Of a stretch of DNA of 64,000 nt, positions 1-11,723 are shown piece after piece. The position numbers and the translations under genes were made by a program. How positions within the stretch are numbered: position 1 is the first letter of the stretch; the number at the start of each line of letters is the position of its first letter. The notes beneath the pieces were generated by a model. That model made no database searches. It was not told the DNA's origin and saw only the letters and a list, made by a program, of their open reading frames with translations. Origin of the DNA: Notospermus geniculatus (taxonomy: Eukaryota; Nemertea; Pilidiophora; Heteronemertea; Lineidae); assembly GCA_002633025.1 (NCBI GenBank), contig NMRB01000299.1, positions 268,830 to 332,829 on the forward strand. The letters run 5' to 3'.

Positions 1-117
1 CTTAGCCTGTGAGAACTTTCAGTGTCTCTACTTTTGATTCTTAGACATCTGACATGTAGGCCCAAACTGCTAAAATCCCACTAACATTCCATTGAGATTA
101 TTTGACATTCATTCCAG

Positions 118-3100
118 GGCTAGTGTCACACTGGGTTTTCTTGGCTGGATGGCGTACGTGATCACAGTGTTGATTCATGATCACACCAACATAGCCAAAG
201 AACGTCTCAAATTCACCCAGTATGACAGCAAACTCTACCGATTGGGGATAGACGTGTCGTCGGGTGGTCTTGCTGTAGTCATCGTGTTCTTGTTATTCAG
301 TAAGTACAGGACAGTAGTAGCCTTGGTGGTGTTGTGGCTCCAGTTGCTCATCTCCCGTGAGGGGTCCTAAGGTTCAAATCTTGCAGTTAGAAGTGCATCT
401 CAGCTGCCGGACTCCCATTAAGATATAACAAGGGTGTCTTGTCAGTGATGGTGTGTCACTGTGTGTGGCATTCAACGTTGATCCAATGTCTTCTCTGTGA
501 CTGAAATGATATGCAGAGTGTAATCACATTTTCTTCTCCATTCCAGTTCAATCGCTGCCATTCACACATTACATTTACTGCTTACTGCCAGTTGTGTTGT
601 GGAACTTGGTACTTAGGAGGTAAGTTTTTCAACTATTTCTTATTCTGTGGTCATTTGGTGCATGCCTGTACTGAGATCATGGGGTAAGAGGCTTTCTTTG
701 GAATAATTTAAACAGAAATTTTTGTTTTGAATTATGAAGTTTGATTGTAATTGGATATATTCGTTGCAGGTCCCATGACATTGGTGATTTGTTTGGTTAT
801 ATTGATGAACATCGGAAGTTCTGCAAGTCAGTCATGTTGCTGGTGCTGTGGATTATTGGGCTTGAAATTGTCGTAAGTTGACCTATGTCTCCTTGATGAT
901 TATTCCTCTCCTCCTTATCATCATTGATATGTTGGAGGTCAGTACGTCACTTCAGCACTAGTGTCAAGTTCTTCCCATGCATGTATTTCCTTCCACTGTT
1001 AAAAATCAGATGGTGAATGATGTGTGTACTCACTCTGTCTTCAGGTGTTGACGTTTTTCTACCGTGAGGTGCTGTCAGTTGGATTCGTGCTGATGGCGAT
1101 CTGGCCATTCTGTGCAGACATCAAAGGGAAAGACATGGTGGGTGTAAAACACAATGCAGTCAGTCTTACATATTTTCTAGCCGCAAATTTGTTCCAAATT
1201 GTGTTTACCTCTGATCTTGTCTTTCAGCGAACGGTCCTCGGCTGGTCTTTCTCCTGCATGACAATGGCCGTTTTCCCCATCCTGCCAGTGGTGGGCAGAG
1301 AGGCCAATTACAGTCTAGTGTAAGTCAATATTGAGCGATAGTATAGTTTGATGCGTACACTGTAGCTTTAATGAGATACTCAATTTGAAGGGGGAGTCCA
1401 GCCTCTGCCAGGGACCTTTGGCATCCGTGGAACATTCGCTTCCTACTGCCTCTTGACGCAGCAACCTTGGGGAATCGACCATACCAATCGCTCCTTGAAG
1501 ATTCAATGTGTAAACTAACCAGAATCTTTGTTCTGCAAATTTTTTTTCAGTTCGCTGGCCAGCTGGATGTCATTTGGTGTAGCTGTTATATGTGCCAGAA
1601 GGTAGGTAAAGACATGAGTGAGTTCTGTTGGTTTCCTCATGTATCAAGAATATCAGAATTGGTGACTGCGTAATTTCCTTGCCTAAATCAGATTTTTCAG
1701 CATGTTGGTGAAATGTCTGGCAATTTCTTGAGAACCCATGGAATTTGGAAAGTGTTTACTACTCTGAGGATGTACTCTGTTCCTCGCCTCCCTCTCTTGG
1801 CATGGCAGGCAATTCGAGTGAGGCCTTGAGCACTCCTGGTTCATAGAATCCTTTGCTGCTAAAGCTACGTTTAGCTGACACACGGATTGCAGAGCGCGGA
1901 AGCGGAAAATGCAATGCATTTTCGCATACAACATATCGCTTCCTCCCCGTCCAGGGATTCCGCGTCCCTATACCGCATTCCGGATGTCTGGTTAACGCAG
2001 CTTTAGTCTCAAGAATACTTGCAGATAAGTTTTGAGTACCTGGTATTTCAGTGTGTTTAAATTTCAGGCCTGAAAGTGGTATAATGTTGTCAGTAAGGAA
2101 GAGACACAAGGACTACTTTGTCTTCTATCTGACAGTTTCTCAGGTAGGTGGATTCAGACTCGTGCATCCCTTTGATTTCTCGCTTGTCATCTGTTGGCAA
2201 ATTATCTAAGAACTGTCCAAGTACAACAATCCAAGTACGACAACTCGCCAAAGTACAACCTCTCGGACACAATCGACACCCTATGCACTGAGCTCCCTGA
2301 GTAGGGAGTTCTTGCCAATAAAGGCCAACCCAGTTTAATCGTAACCCTGTTGGGGGCTCGTTGTACAGCCAGTGTAGGAAGGCGGAATTGGCGAGGACTC
2401 CCTGCAGTAATCTCTCATCTTATAAAATGTTCCTTCTATCCTCTCACAGATTGCCATGATACTACTGGCCAACTACTTAGTACAGGACACTGCCACCAGT
2501 ATAGCTGCGAAAAAAGGTCTTCCAAGTCTCAATCAGATTTTAAGCTGGATTATTCTCGGTGGGTTTCAGCTCAAGTCATTCAGTGATGAAATATTTGACC
2601 TACTCTACTGTTCTTGTAGTACTGGCTCTCTTTCCAATGCAAGATTTCCATTCATTATTCCAATGACTGCTCCAGTCATCAGTGTACCTGTGTTATGGAC
2701 TCCTCACTACAGATGTCAATTTTAAAACCTCTCTCTTTTCCTTTACAGTGACATCATTTGTGATACCACTGTTGAGCCGGACTCTAATCTCCACAAGACT
2801 GTTTAGTATAGCTCTTGCTTTGCTACCAGTTTATTTTCTCATGAGCGTCGCGTATCCTTTCTGTTACTTAATATTTGTGGCCGATTTCACAACAGGTGTT
2901 TAAGACTTAGACGCATGTAACTTCGTCAAATGCATGGTGGAAGTGCATGCATTTAGTGAAGTTACACGCGTCTAAGTCTTTTAAACACCCTTTGTGAAAT
3001 CGGCCTTTGGTGTTTCTGGTTACTTTATGCCCAGAGAGTGATTTCTGTGACTATTTTTTCTTCAGTACATGTAGCTGTGACTTCATACTCATGATAACTT

Positions 3101-5826
3101 CAGTCAAAGGAGTTAAGAACTAAGAACTCACGAAGCCATGATGAAGCTAAGCTTGGGAACAAAATACATGCAGATTGCACTGAAACTACATGTAGCTTCC
3201 AAGCAACTGCAGTGACATGGTCATTACTTTGAAAGGATTTTATCAACTCTTCTATGTGTGTTTCCTTAACCTTTCTCCAGTCATGAAGGCCTTTTCTGTC
3301 TATGTTTGTGTTTTTTGTTATATTTTTGGGTCCAGATAGAATGTAAACAAGACCAAGTCTCTTCTAAAGAGGTAAGTCACCAGTGCTTTCTTGTTTTCCT
3401 AACATTACGGCTACAATTCGTGACGCCAAGTTAAAAACTGTTTTGAAGACTTGGCCCGTCCAATCCTATTTATGACATGTGAGGAAAATCTAACTCATGC
3501 TCTTGAGCTTTATGACCTGGAATGTTGGTATATGAATACTGTAATATGACTGGTACCATTAGAACTGTTTGATTGTTTTCAGATGTGGCACTATGATTTT
3601 ACTGATGTGTACTTCAGCAGCACTCAACAACGAGCCCTCAACTTAGCAGACTTTAGGAGAGCTTACTTTTTTGTATCCTTTTCATCACAAAGCATTGCTG
3701 TTTGGACAGGAGTTGATGGTGTAGTGGTACACTCAGAAAAAAAACTTGTGTCGAAGAGAACTGTATTCTCTACACATTGTATTGAACCCAGAGTCTCCAT
3801 AGGTGACAGGTGCCAATATTCCCACTATACCTTTCTGGCAGTGATGTGTTATATCTTGTCTTCTTGGTGTGACTTGAATTCTCCTTAGCTGCTATCAGAT
3901 TGTTCTTATACTTGTGGCATTCTATGGGACAGGGAACATTGCCAGTATCAACAGGTAAGTTCGTAGGTTGAAACAGTGTGATGCAAAATGTAGGGTCTAA
4001 TCTGGGCTCTTGATGTTTGGTGTCGAGTGTCTTTAGTTGATTTGTTCCTTAGATAAAACTGTTACAACTTAAGAATTGCTGGGTAGGCGATGTTCCTCTT
4101 TAGATATGCTGTTCAGAGCCTACAGTATGTATGAACTAAATCCTGTTTTAAAACCGTACTTAACTCTTAGAGCGCCAGGTTTTTTCAACTTTTCCTTCCC
4201 CCGTGACCGGGGGTTTTTTTTGAAAAAAAAAATTTTTCCGAAAAAAGCAAAAAAATTGGCAAAAATGCATGTATTTTAATAAAATTTTAAATTGATGACC
4301 ATTACCGAGTATACTCGGTAATGGTCCTTAAAAAGAGAATTGTTGCTCCGAGTATACTCGGCAACGGCGCTCTAAGGGTTAAAGTTACCGTTGTAGTATT
4401 TGTCATGGTGAGATATTTCAACACCTTTATTTATCTTTCAGCTTTGAACCAGCCTCTGTGTATTGTTTCCTCACTGTTTTTAGCCCATTTGTAATGGGAG
4501 CACTGATGTTGACCAAGGTATGTCTTCTAAAACACATATGGTACTTTAGTAAAATAGTGTAATGCCCATATTTCCTTCCTTCATTTCTGTAAAAACCTAC
4601 ATCGTAAACCACATTGAATCCACAGCCATAGGGTGTGTGAATAAAGTCCAGGGGCCTGATTCCTTTGAACTTGTAGAACAGCAAGTGGACTGGTTCTCTA
4701 TCCCTTTTACAATGTTTTTGGAGATGAAACCAGTCGACTTCTAACTTCACGACAAGTCCTGGGAGATATGTGAATTAGGCCCCTGTAAATGCTTTTATAC
4801 TCAAGGTTACTGCACAGCCCTTCACATCCCATCAGTGCGGTGAGGAAGGGACCGATCACTACCCCTGATGTTCTTTGCACTCAGTCCCTGAGCCACGTTT
4901 GTGCAAAGTGCCCTGAGAATCACAGATCATCTCAGGATGGGCCCCTTCATGGTATTTATACAGTAGAATGGAAGTAAATGCAGTACATGTATTATCATCT
5001 CCTCTCTCCAGATAATGATACCATTTATCCTGGTGACCTGTGCATTCCAAGCCATCCACATCGTCCTCCACGTGCCAATCAAAAGTCTCTCCCTGGTGGT
5101 ACTCATTATGTCTGACTTTGCGGCTCTCGTAAGTATGCTTCAGCTCATTTAAAACATTGCCCTGGTAGATCACTTCCTCTGCTCTTGATTTCACAAAACT
5201 GTGTTAGTATGGGGGGGACCTAACTGATTTAGAAATTGATCCGATTCATAGAGTTGGTGTGGGGCCGTGATAGACTGATGGTTATCACATCAGGGGCCAT
5301 ATTCACGAAGCCTTCGCATTTTTGGCATTGAATCTCGGGTCAAATCAGACTATCACCCCTGGCTCTCCATCCCGTCACATGGGACAGAAAGCTGTGGCAC
5401 CTTGTAAATTGTTCCTCTGCAAAGGCAAGTTAAAGACCCCATCCAAGTGAGCAACATGTTTGAGATGGCCTCTTCTGTACTTACCAGGGCCAGTGGCTTT
5501 GGCCTTCATGGAAGAAACTAATACAGATAGTTGTTGTTGGGTAGTGGCATGCTCTCTGCCTAGTGACTCCCCTCGGGAGCAAGACTAACATATGAATGTC
5601 CTTTTGTCACGCCAAGGTACACATAGATCAAATTGTTTTGTTTCAGCACTTCTTTTTCCTTGTGCAAGACTATGGAAGCTGGTTAGAGATTGGTACATCA
5701 ATCAGCCATTACACCATCATGATGGCTATGATTGTATTCCTCATGCTTCTGATGCTTCTCATCCGTCCTCTGACCACCGTCGCCGTGCGGAGGATGGCTA
5801 ATGGCAGGAAATCACATGGAAACTAG
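118..5826 (+). CDS. PIGN: GPI ethanolamine phosphate transferase 1, C-terminal part (15 exons, 5' truncated)
   Basis: PIGN adds phosphoethanolamine to the first mannose of GPI-anchor precursors in the ER membrane. Only the multi-span C-terminal PigN domain is here, about 496 residues; the N-terminal phosphatase-like catalytic domain lies upstream of the window. Exons read by splice sites and phase: 118-299, 547-619, 770-872, 1045-1137, 1228-1319, 1551-1601, 2068-2143, 2450-2558, 2749-2851, 3281-3371, 3583-3672, 3899-3954, 4442-4517, 5012-5128, 5647-5826. All phases join. Diagnostic stretches include [47 protein letters not shown] and [15 protein letters not shown], which align collinearly with vertebrate PIGN. 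The protein ends in a short basic tail ([12 protein letters not shown]), in the cytosol-exposed position expected for the family. Introns carry at least three MITEs. The 1137 donor could shift by a few bases. Confidence 0.96.
318..383 (+). repeat. tRNA-like SINE head (candidate)
   Basis: Just after a PIGN splice donor lie a box-A-like TAGCCTTGGTGG (318-329) and a box-B-like GGTTCAAATC (371-380), spaced as in tRNAs with a long variable arm. I see no clean 3' tail or target duplication, so this is only a candidate tRNA-derived SINE. Confidence 0.3.
1859..2006. mobile_element. MITE, CTAAAGCT terminal repeat family, copy 1
   Basis: This 148-bp element in a PIGN intron starts CTAAAGCTACGTTTA and ends TTAACGCAGCTTTAG, so the ends are inverted repeats. 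The interior (gcggaagcg, cgcatacaacatatcgcttcc) is shared with the element at 62373-62611, which shows that it is a dispersed family. It has no coding capacity. Confidence 0.75.
2879..3005. mobile_element. Foldback MITE in PIGN intron
   Basis: The two halves form a near-perfect hairpin: GGCCGATTTCACAA and GTGTTTAAGACTTAGACGC on the left are mirrored by GCGTCTAAGTCTTTTAAACAC and TTTGTGAAATCGGCC on the right. Length is about 127 bp. It lies in the intron just after the exon ending at 2851. Confidence 0.85.
4160..4382. mobile_element. piggyBac-like MITE flanked by TTAA
   Basis: The element is bounded by TTAA on both sides, with terminal repeats CTCTTAGAGCGCC and GGCGCTCTAAGGG. TTAA duplication is the hallmark of piggyBac transposition. 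Inside is a 28-nt perfect palindrome (4298-4325) built on CGAGTATACTCG, and a second diverged copy of the same motif at 4344-4366. The left interior is A/T-rich. It sits in a PIGN intron. Confidence 0.7.
5258..5545 (+). repeat. Possible degraded SINE or repeat tail
   Basis: The stretch begins with a box-A-like segment (tagactgatgg), has a box-B-like gggtcaaatc near 5337, and later the string gcaagttaaagacccc. A fragment resembling GGGCC-ATATTCACG MITE ends (5293-5309) interrupts it. The evidence is weak. Confidence 0.22.
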
Positions 5827-6173
5827 GATAGAGATGTTAATTTTGTATCATTTTAAGTAAGTTACTCTGTAGATGTTTAATGCCGTCGTACAAGTACGAG
5901 TGGAACAATGTTTCAATTTTACCAATGACTGAATGTGTACCAGTATCTACGTAGTGTTTTTAACATATTCAGTATACCGTAACAAGAAAAGATAATGTAT
6001 TTTTGGTATGACCAAGGATAACTGTCCTAGTATTTATTATGTTAAAAGAGAACTACAAACATGTAAGTATTTATTGCATAATTTAGCTTTTGCTCAGTTC
6101 ATATCATTCCACATGCTCACTGACAGTGTGCCCTCTATTAGCGGCAAAGAACATCTCTAGAAGTTATTGAACA

Positions 6174-6330
6174 GGGCCTGGTTGCACATAACTCACGATA
6201 GCGCTTACTTGGTGTTGGCGCTAACTTAATGTTAAATGACGTAAAAATGCATTGTCTTTTTACGTCATCTAACATAAAGTTTGCGCTAACTCTAAGTTAG
6301 CACTAACGTGAGTTTTGTGCAACCCAGCCC
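6174..6330. mobile_element. MITE, GGGCCNGGTTGCAC family (in duplication copy 1)
   Basis: This is a hairpin with ends GGGCCTGGTTGCAC and GTGCAACCCAGCCC and inner arms built on AGCGCTAACTT and TTACGTCATCTAACAT. It is about 157 bp long and non-coding. The same insertion is present at the equivalent place in copy 2, so it predates the duplication. Confidence 0.85.
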
Positions 6331-6966
6331 AGAGGAATATAAATTCTGAATAACCATAATCAGGGCTCACAGTCCTTCACATGTAAAGTACTTTGTTGTT
6401 TGTGGGCCTTGAACGAGTAGAGTTAATGGCTACAGTGTGCCTGCCTCGAATTGTCTGGTTTCCCATATTTGATGAACAGCAGGCCTAATAAAGGCCAAGT
6501 TCTCGAAGTGTGTTTTAAAACAGATGATCAAGTCCGTGATCTCGGGCGTAACATTTTTTTCACTTAGTCAGTGCAGTCTTTGCCACCTCTGTCAGGCTCT
6601 TTCTTGCCCTTGTATGCCCCTGGTATGAATGAAGTTCATTGTGATTCATGATTTGGCTTATACAGCACTATTTGCTTATAGTTCAACAACCTGTATTATA
6701 CGTGATTGAAAAAAAGAATCTCTGATCTGACAGGACAGTCCTTGTTCTTCTGACTGTCTGATGTGCAGCTTTGATAGTAGGCCTGTATTATTGTATATCG
6801 TTTGCTAGTAGTAGGCCTAGTAGTATTTCCTTCTCGGTGATTGAAAATTGTGGAAACAAGGTTCCAATTGACATGATCCAAAGGCCTTCATCATGACATA
6901 CAGGCCACTCATGCACATGTACAGTAGGCCTACACGCCAGTGTTTCTGTCTGAGTGTCAGTGTGAC

Positions 6967-6972
6967 AATAAA
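6967..6972 (+). terminator. Possible PIGN polyadenylation signal
   Basis: AATAAA lies about 1.1 kb after the PIGN stop. Another AATAAA at 6487-6492 is an alternative. Both are inside the duplicated block, so copy 2 carries the same signals. Confidence 0.3.
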
Positions 6973-7508
6973 CTTCATTTCATCATGTTATGACTTCTTT
7001 GATGTTGACGTGAATAAATCCTGCTAAAGATTGTTTCGTTCTCTTCAGACCTTTATTTCTTTGCCCACTTCTCCGCTGAGAGATCAAGGACACCATTCTT
7101 TAGTATTCACTTCTTGTTGAAATTTATGGTATTATCCATCTTGCCCAACCAAGGCTTCCTGTCACTCCTACTACTGCTCTATCCACCCTTGCCGACCACC
7201 GTAGCATTTATTGCTCGCATTTGCCGCCCATGAGCGTGGCGGCTGAAGCAGCCAAACGTTACTGAAAGCGCGGTTTATGACGAAGATAGGAACATTGTGA
7301 GGTTTGGATCGATGAAAATCTCAAAATGAAGAATAATCTACTAATGCGTTAATGCATGTTTTATTCACAAAACATTGGATTACACGCATTTATCATTGAC
7401 AGTGGTGGGGGTGTGTGCGGTCCATGGAACGACCTGTCTGCGAGCAGGATGACAAACAGTGGTCGTCAAGGGTGAAGGGAGCGTAGTTCGAAGGGCGGAG
7501 TGACTGGA

Positions 7509-8147
7509 TATGGGCGGTTATTACCGCAAATAAAGACGTTTCAAAATAAAGACGTTTGTTGTCATAATCTCTAGACGTTGTGGTGATCTCGAGTCGTAGC
7601 TAAGAAAGACAACAGGATGTGGTGATCTCGCGTCGTAGCTAAGAAAGACAACAGGTGGCGCTGCACTTTCTCTAGACGTTGTGGTGATCTCGAGTCGTAG
7701 CTAAGAAAGACAACAGGTGGCGCTGCAAAAGAAAGACATCGTTGGTCATACTTTCTCCAGACGTTGTTGTGATCTCGAGTCGTAGCTAAGAAAGACGACA
7801 GATGGTGCTGCAGTCGTCCACATGATCTTGAGTTGTAGCTAAGAAAGACATAAGGTGGCGTGTCAGCGAAGAATGACGAAAACACCCGAAGTGTTACGAA
7901 CGATACAGCGCCATCTTACGTCTTTCTTACTACGACTCAAGATTACCACAACGTCCAAACAAAGTGCAGCGCCATCTGTTGTCTTTCTTAGCTACGACTC
8001 AAGATCACCACAACGTCTAGAGAAAGTGCAGCGCCATCTGTCGTCTTTCTTAGCTACGACTCGAGATCACCACAACGTCTAGAGAATATGACAACAACAA
8101 ACGTCTTTATTTTGTAACGTCTTTATTTGCGGTTATAACCGCCCATA
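7509..8147. mobile_element. Foldback transposon with internal tandem units and 6-bp target duplication
   Basis: The outer ends are inverted: TATGGGCGGTTATTACCGC on the left and GCGGTTATAACCGCCCATA on the right, followed inward by AAATAAAGACGTTT and its mirror. Identical ACTGGA flanks at 7503-7508 and 8148-8153 are a visible target-site duplication. The arms are tandem units of about 60 bp, each with gatctcgagtcgtagctaag and agaaagac. Five units face one way (7574-7860) and three face the other way (7900-8085). There is no coding sequence, so any movement would need a transposase from elsewhere. Confidence 0.85.
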
Positions 8148-8407
8148 ACTGGAGGCCTTGATTAGTCAAGATGGGTATTACCCAATCAAAATCCAAACTA
8201 TGAAAGGAATAAAGCGTTTTTTTTGTATCATTAACATAATTTATTTACAAATGTCCCTTCCAACGTTCTCAAAATACAATAAAGACTTACTTGGACAAAA
8301 ACTATGTTTTTTGCCACAAAAACCAAGTTTTTCTGAAATAACCTGCATTATTTTTGCAAAAAACTGTTTTTGTGGAGAAAAAACAAGTGAAAAACCAAGT
8401 GAACTTA

Positions 8408-8501
8408 GGGCCATATGGTTGGTCGGACTTGAGCCTAAAGTAGCCAAAAGCTACTTTCTCTAATGAAAGTGTGGCTGAAGTCCGACCCAAGCATTCGGCC
8501 C
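8408..8501. mobile_element. Short MITE, GGGCCATA...GGCCC
   Basis: A 94-bp inverted repeat carries GTCGGACTT and AAAGTAGC on the left, and GCTACTTT, GGCTGAAGTCCGACC and GGCCC on the right. The right end (aatgaaagtgtggctgaagtccgacc) is shared with the element at 14917-15043. The counterpart in duplication copy 2 is 12389-12482. Confidence 0.75.
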
Positions 8502-10304
8502 TTCATTCAGACGAGAGGAGCTGATGCAAGTTAAAGCAAATCGCTCGCGGGGTTTGTTGACAGTTAGTCCTCAATATCAAAAGCCGTTTTGAGAAAAAGG
8601 TGAAAGAAGGATTTTAGTTTAATGGGAAATGCATTAGACAGCCAAACTTCGGAGGCGTATTCTGCAAAATCTGCCGCTTCGAAATCAATGCGAATAGCAC
8701 AAAATGTACATTTTGACCGACTGAATTTGAAACTGCCATTAATCCATTTTAACGAATTTTTAATGGAACCTAATCCCAGGTGCACATTCGCATATTTGCA
8801 TATGACTGGAGCACGGCGTTGCCTGGAGGCTAGATTCACTCGCTATGAGAGGGCCGCTCAAGAATCAAAACAAAGCCCGCGAGCGGTTTGCTTTAAGAAG
8901 GAAACTCTACTAATCAATCATGTAGTATAAAACTAAACTAGTTATTAAAACTTTAAACAGTTGTGTTGAATGTACAGCACCAGTAGAAACCTGAAAATCC
9001 AAACAACAATCCAAGGTGTCCACACAAACTATCTACAAAGACAGCTCGCAAGATGTCGTTTTGCTATGAAATGTTGAAACTAGACACGGTGACACTGCTA
9101 ACTGTCCACGCAGTCCTCTCCATAGATTTTCATTCGTACACATATTGAGAGGGAATAAAGTTGTTTGCATTCTAGAAACAGGAGTAAAATCATCATAGTA
9201 AGTTGAGGGTTTTTGTTCTGATGCAAGAAGGCCTTCATAAACTGATTACGTAAGCCAAAAGTAGTCATTACAACAGTCCAATTTACAATAACTTTGTATC
9301 TCAAAAGTCTATGATAGAAATGGCTGAGTATGTTGACATTTTCAGGAGTGTTGCTGTAGAAAGTACTGCTGAATGGACTACTGCAGTGACTGCTGGACCT
9401 TTGTCATGCAGAAAATAATGAAAGCCTTCACCTCTCTGTACGGGTGGCTTTCCATTCATGTGATTTTTGAGCGGCAAATGCTTTGTTTCCTTGGCATGAC
9501 CAACGCCACTGAAACAAACCTGCCGCACGAACATCGTGTGAATGGAAAGCCAGCCTTAAACTGACTTAGGCTTGAATGAAGAACACATCTATAGCAGGTC
9601 ATTCCTCCCAGTGTAGGTAGGTCCTGGCGTCTAGAAGGGAGTTTGAAATTCTGTAGACAATGCAATGAACATGTTCTGCAGCAACTCATGTAAAATTCAT
9701 TAGACTGAGACTATCAGAGGTGTGTAACACAACAAACTACCGTACATACATTGTTAGTATAAATGCCCCAAATATACAGGGAGTCCTTAACAATACCGTC
9801 ATCAAGCCCATATTTTTGAGGCCCCCATGAATTACCTATGTGTAACGCTTTACGCCTTACGCGTGCCCGTGTGAACGAGGCCTTACAACAGCCCACTGAG
9901 GGCCAACTCATGGAGACAACTCCTGTGGAGAGACGCCTTAATAAATTACTTGTAAAGCTGCTGCAAAATGGAAATGAACACCTTGGAGTAAACTAGAACA
10001 TAAAATATGCATACAAGATGCAAAACTAGTTCGCACAACTCATTTAAGTGCAACAATGACTGAATGTGTACCAGTATCTACGTAGTGTTTTTAACATATT
10101 CAGTATACCGTAACAAGAAAAGATAATGTATTTTTGGTATGACCAAGAATAACTGTCCTAGTATTTATTATGTTAAAAGAGAACTACAAACATGTAAGTA
10201 TTTATTGCATAATTTAGCTTTTGCTCAGTTCATATCATTCCACATGCTCACTGACAGTGTGCCCTCTATTAGCGGCAAAGAACATCTCTAGAAGTTATTG
10301 AACA

Positions 10305-10460
10305 GGGCCCGGTTGCACAAAACTCACGATAGCGCTAACTTGGTGTTGGCGCTAACTTAATGTTAAATGACGTAAAAATGCATTGTCTTTTTACGTCATC
10401 TAACATAAAGTTAGCGCTAACTCTAAGTTAGCGCTAACGTGAGTTTTGTGCAACCCAGCC
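10305..10460. mobile_element. MITE, GGGCCNGGTTGCAC family (duplicate of 6174-6330)
   Basis: This is the same hairpin at the same relative position as in copy 1, with a few substitutions that make the arms more symmetrical here (agcgctaac in both arms). Confidence 0.85.
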
Positions 10461-10463
10461 CAG

Positions 10464-10618
10464 GGCCCGGTTGCACGAAACTCACGACAGCGCTATCTTG
10501 GTGTTAGCGCTATCTTCATGTTAGATGACGTAAAAATCCATTGTTCTTTTACGTCATTTAACATCAAGTTAGCGCTAACACCAAGATAGCGCTGTCGTGA
10601 GTTTCGTGCAACCGGGCC
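10464..10618. mobile_element. Extra MITE of the same family, copy 2 only
   Basis: A second hairpin (GGCCCGGTTGCACG ... GTGCAACCGGGCC) abuts the first and is absent from copy 1. CAG occurs on both sides (10461-10463 and 10619-10621), consistent with a 3-bp target duplication. The arms match almost perfectly, so it is young. Confidence 0.85.
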
Positions 10619-11723
10619 CAGAGGAATATAAATTCTGAATAACCATAATCAGGGCTCACGGTCCTTCACATGTAAAATGCTTTGTTGTTTGTGGGCCTTG
10701 AACGAGTAGAGTTATAATGGCTACAGTGTGCCTGCCTCGAATTGTCCGGTTTCCCATATTTGATGAACAGTAGGCCTAATAAAGGCCAAGTTCTCGAAGT
10801 GTGTTTTAAAACAGATGGTCAAGTCCGTGATCTCGGGCGTAACATTTTTTTCACTTAGTCAGTGCAGTCTTTGCCACCTCTGTCAGGCTCTTTCTTGCCC
10901 TTGTATGCCCCTACCGGTAGTATGAATGAAGTTCATTGTGATTCATGATTTGGCTTATACAGCACTATTTGCTTATTGTTCAACAACCTGTGTTATACGT
11001 GATTGAAAAAAAGAATCTCTGATCTGACAGGACAGTCCTTGTTCTTCTGACTGTCTGATGTGCAGCTTTGATAGTAGGCCTGTATTATTGTATATCGTTT
11101 GCTAGGCCTGGGCCGAGGCCTAGTAGTATTTCCTTCTCGGTGATTGAAAATTGTGGAAACAAGGTTCCAATTGACATGATCCAAAGGCCTTCCTGATGAC
11201 ATACAGGCCACTCATGCACATGTACAGTAGGCCTTCACGCCAGTGTCTCTGTCTGAGTGTCAGTGTGACAATAAACTTCATTTCATCATGTTCATGACTT
11301 CTTTGATGTTGACGTGAATAAATCCTGCTAAAGATTGTTTCGTTCTCTTCAGACCTTTATTTCTTTGCCCACTTCTCCGCTGAGAGATCAAGGACACCAT
11401 TCTATAGTATTCACTTCTTGTTGAAATTTATGGTATTATCCATCTTGCCCAACCAAGGCTTCCTGTCACTCCTACTATTGCTCCATCCACCCTTGCCGAC
11501 CACCGTAGCATTTATCGCTCGCATTTGCCGCCCAGGAGCGTGGCGGCTGAAGCAGCCAAACGTTACTGAAAGCGCGGTTTATGACGAAGATAGGAACATT
11601 GTGAGGTTTGGATCGATGAAAATCTCAAAATGAAGAATAATCTACTAATGCGTTAATGCATGTTTTATTCACAAAACATTGGATTACATGCATTTATCAT
11701 TGACAGTGGTGGGGGGGGGGGGG

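Larger units (their letters stand above)
5923..10053 (+). repeat. 4.1-kb direct tandem duplication, copy 1
   Basis: Homology starts at caatgactgaatgtgtaccag, 97 bp after the PIGN stop codon, and runs to the exact base where copy 2 begins with the same words. The block contains presumed PIGN 3'-UTR sequence, AATAAA motifs, a hairpin MITE (6174-6330), the complete foldback element (7509-8147), a small MITE (8408-8501) and non-coding sequence. Short open frames inside it are not conserved between copies. No gene is recognised in it. Confidence 0.95.

Noticed and set aside
7571-8082. Repetitive open frames within the foldback element (SYDSRSPQRLEKVQRHL-like units)
   Set aside because: They arise from the tandem DNA units, run on both strands, and are disrupted in the duplicate copy; not a protein gene.
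7560-8100. CRISPR-like array of repeated units
   Set aside because: The units are contiguous and arranged in inverted halves with no spacers, in an animal genome; it is a foldback element.
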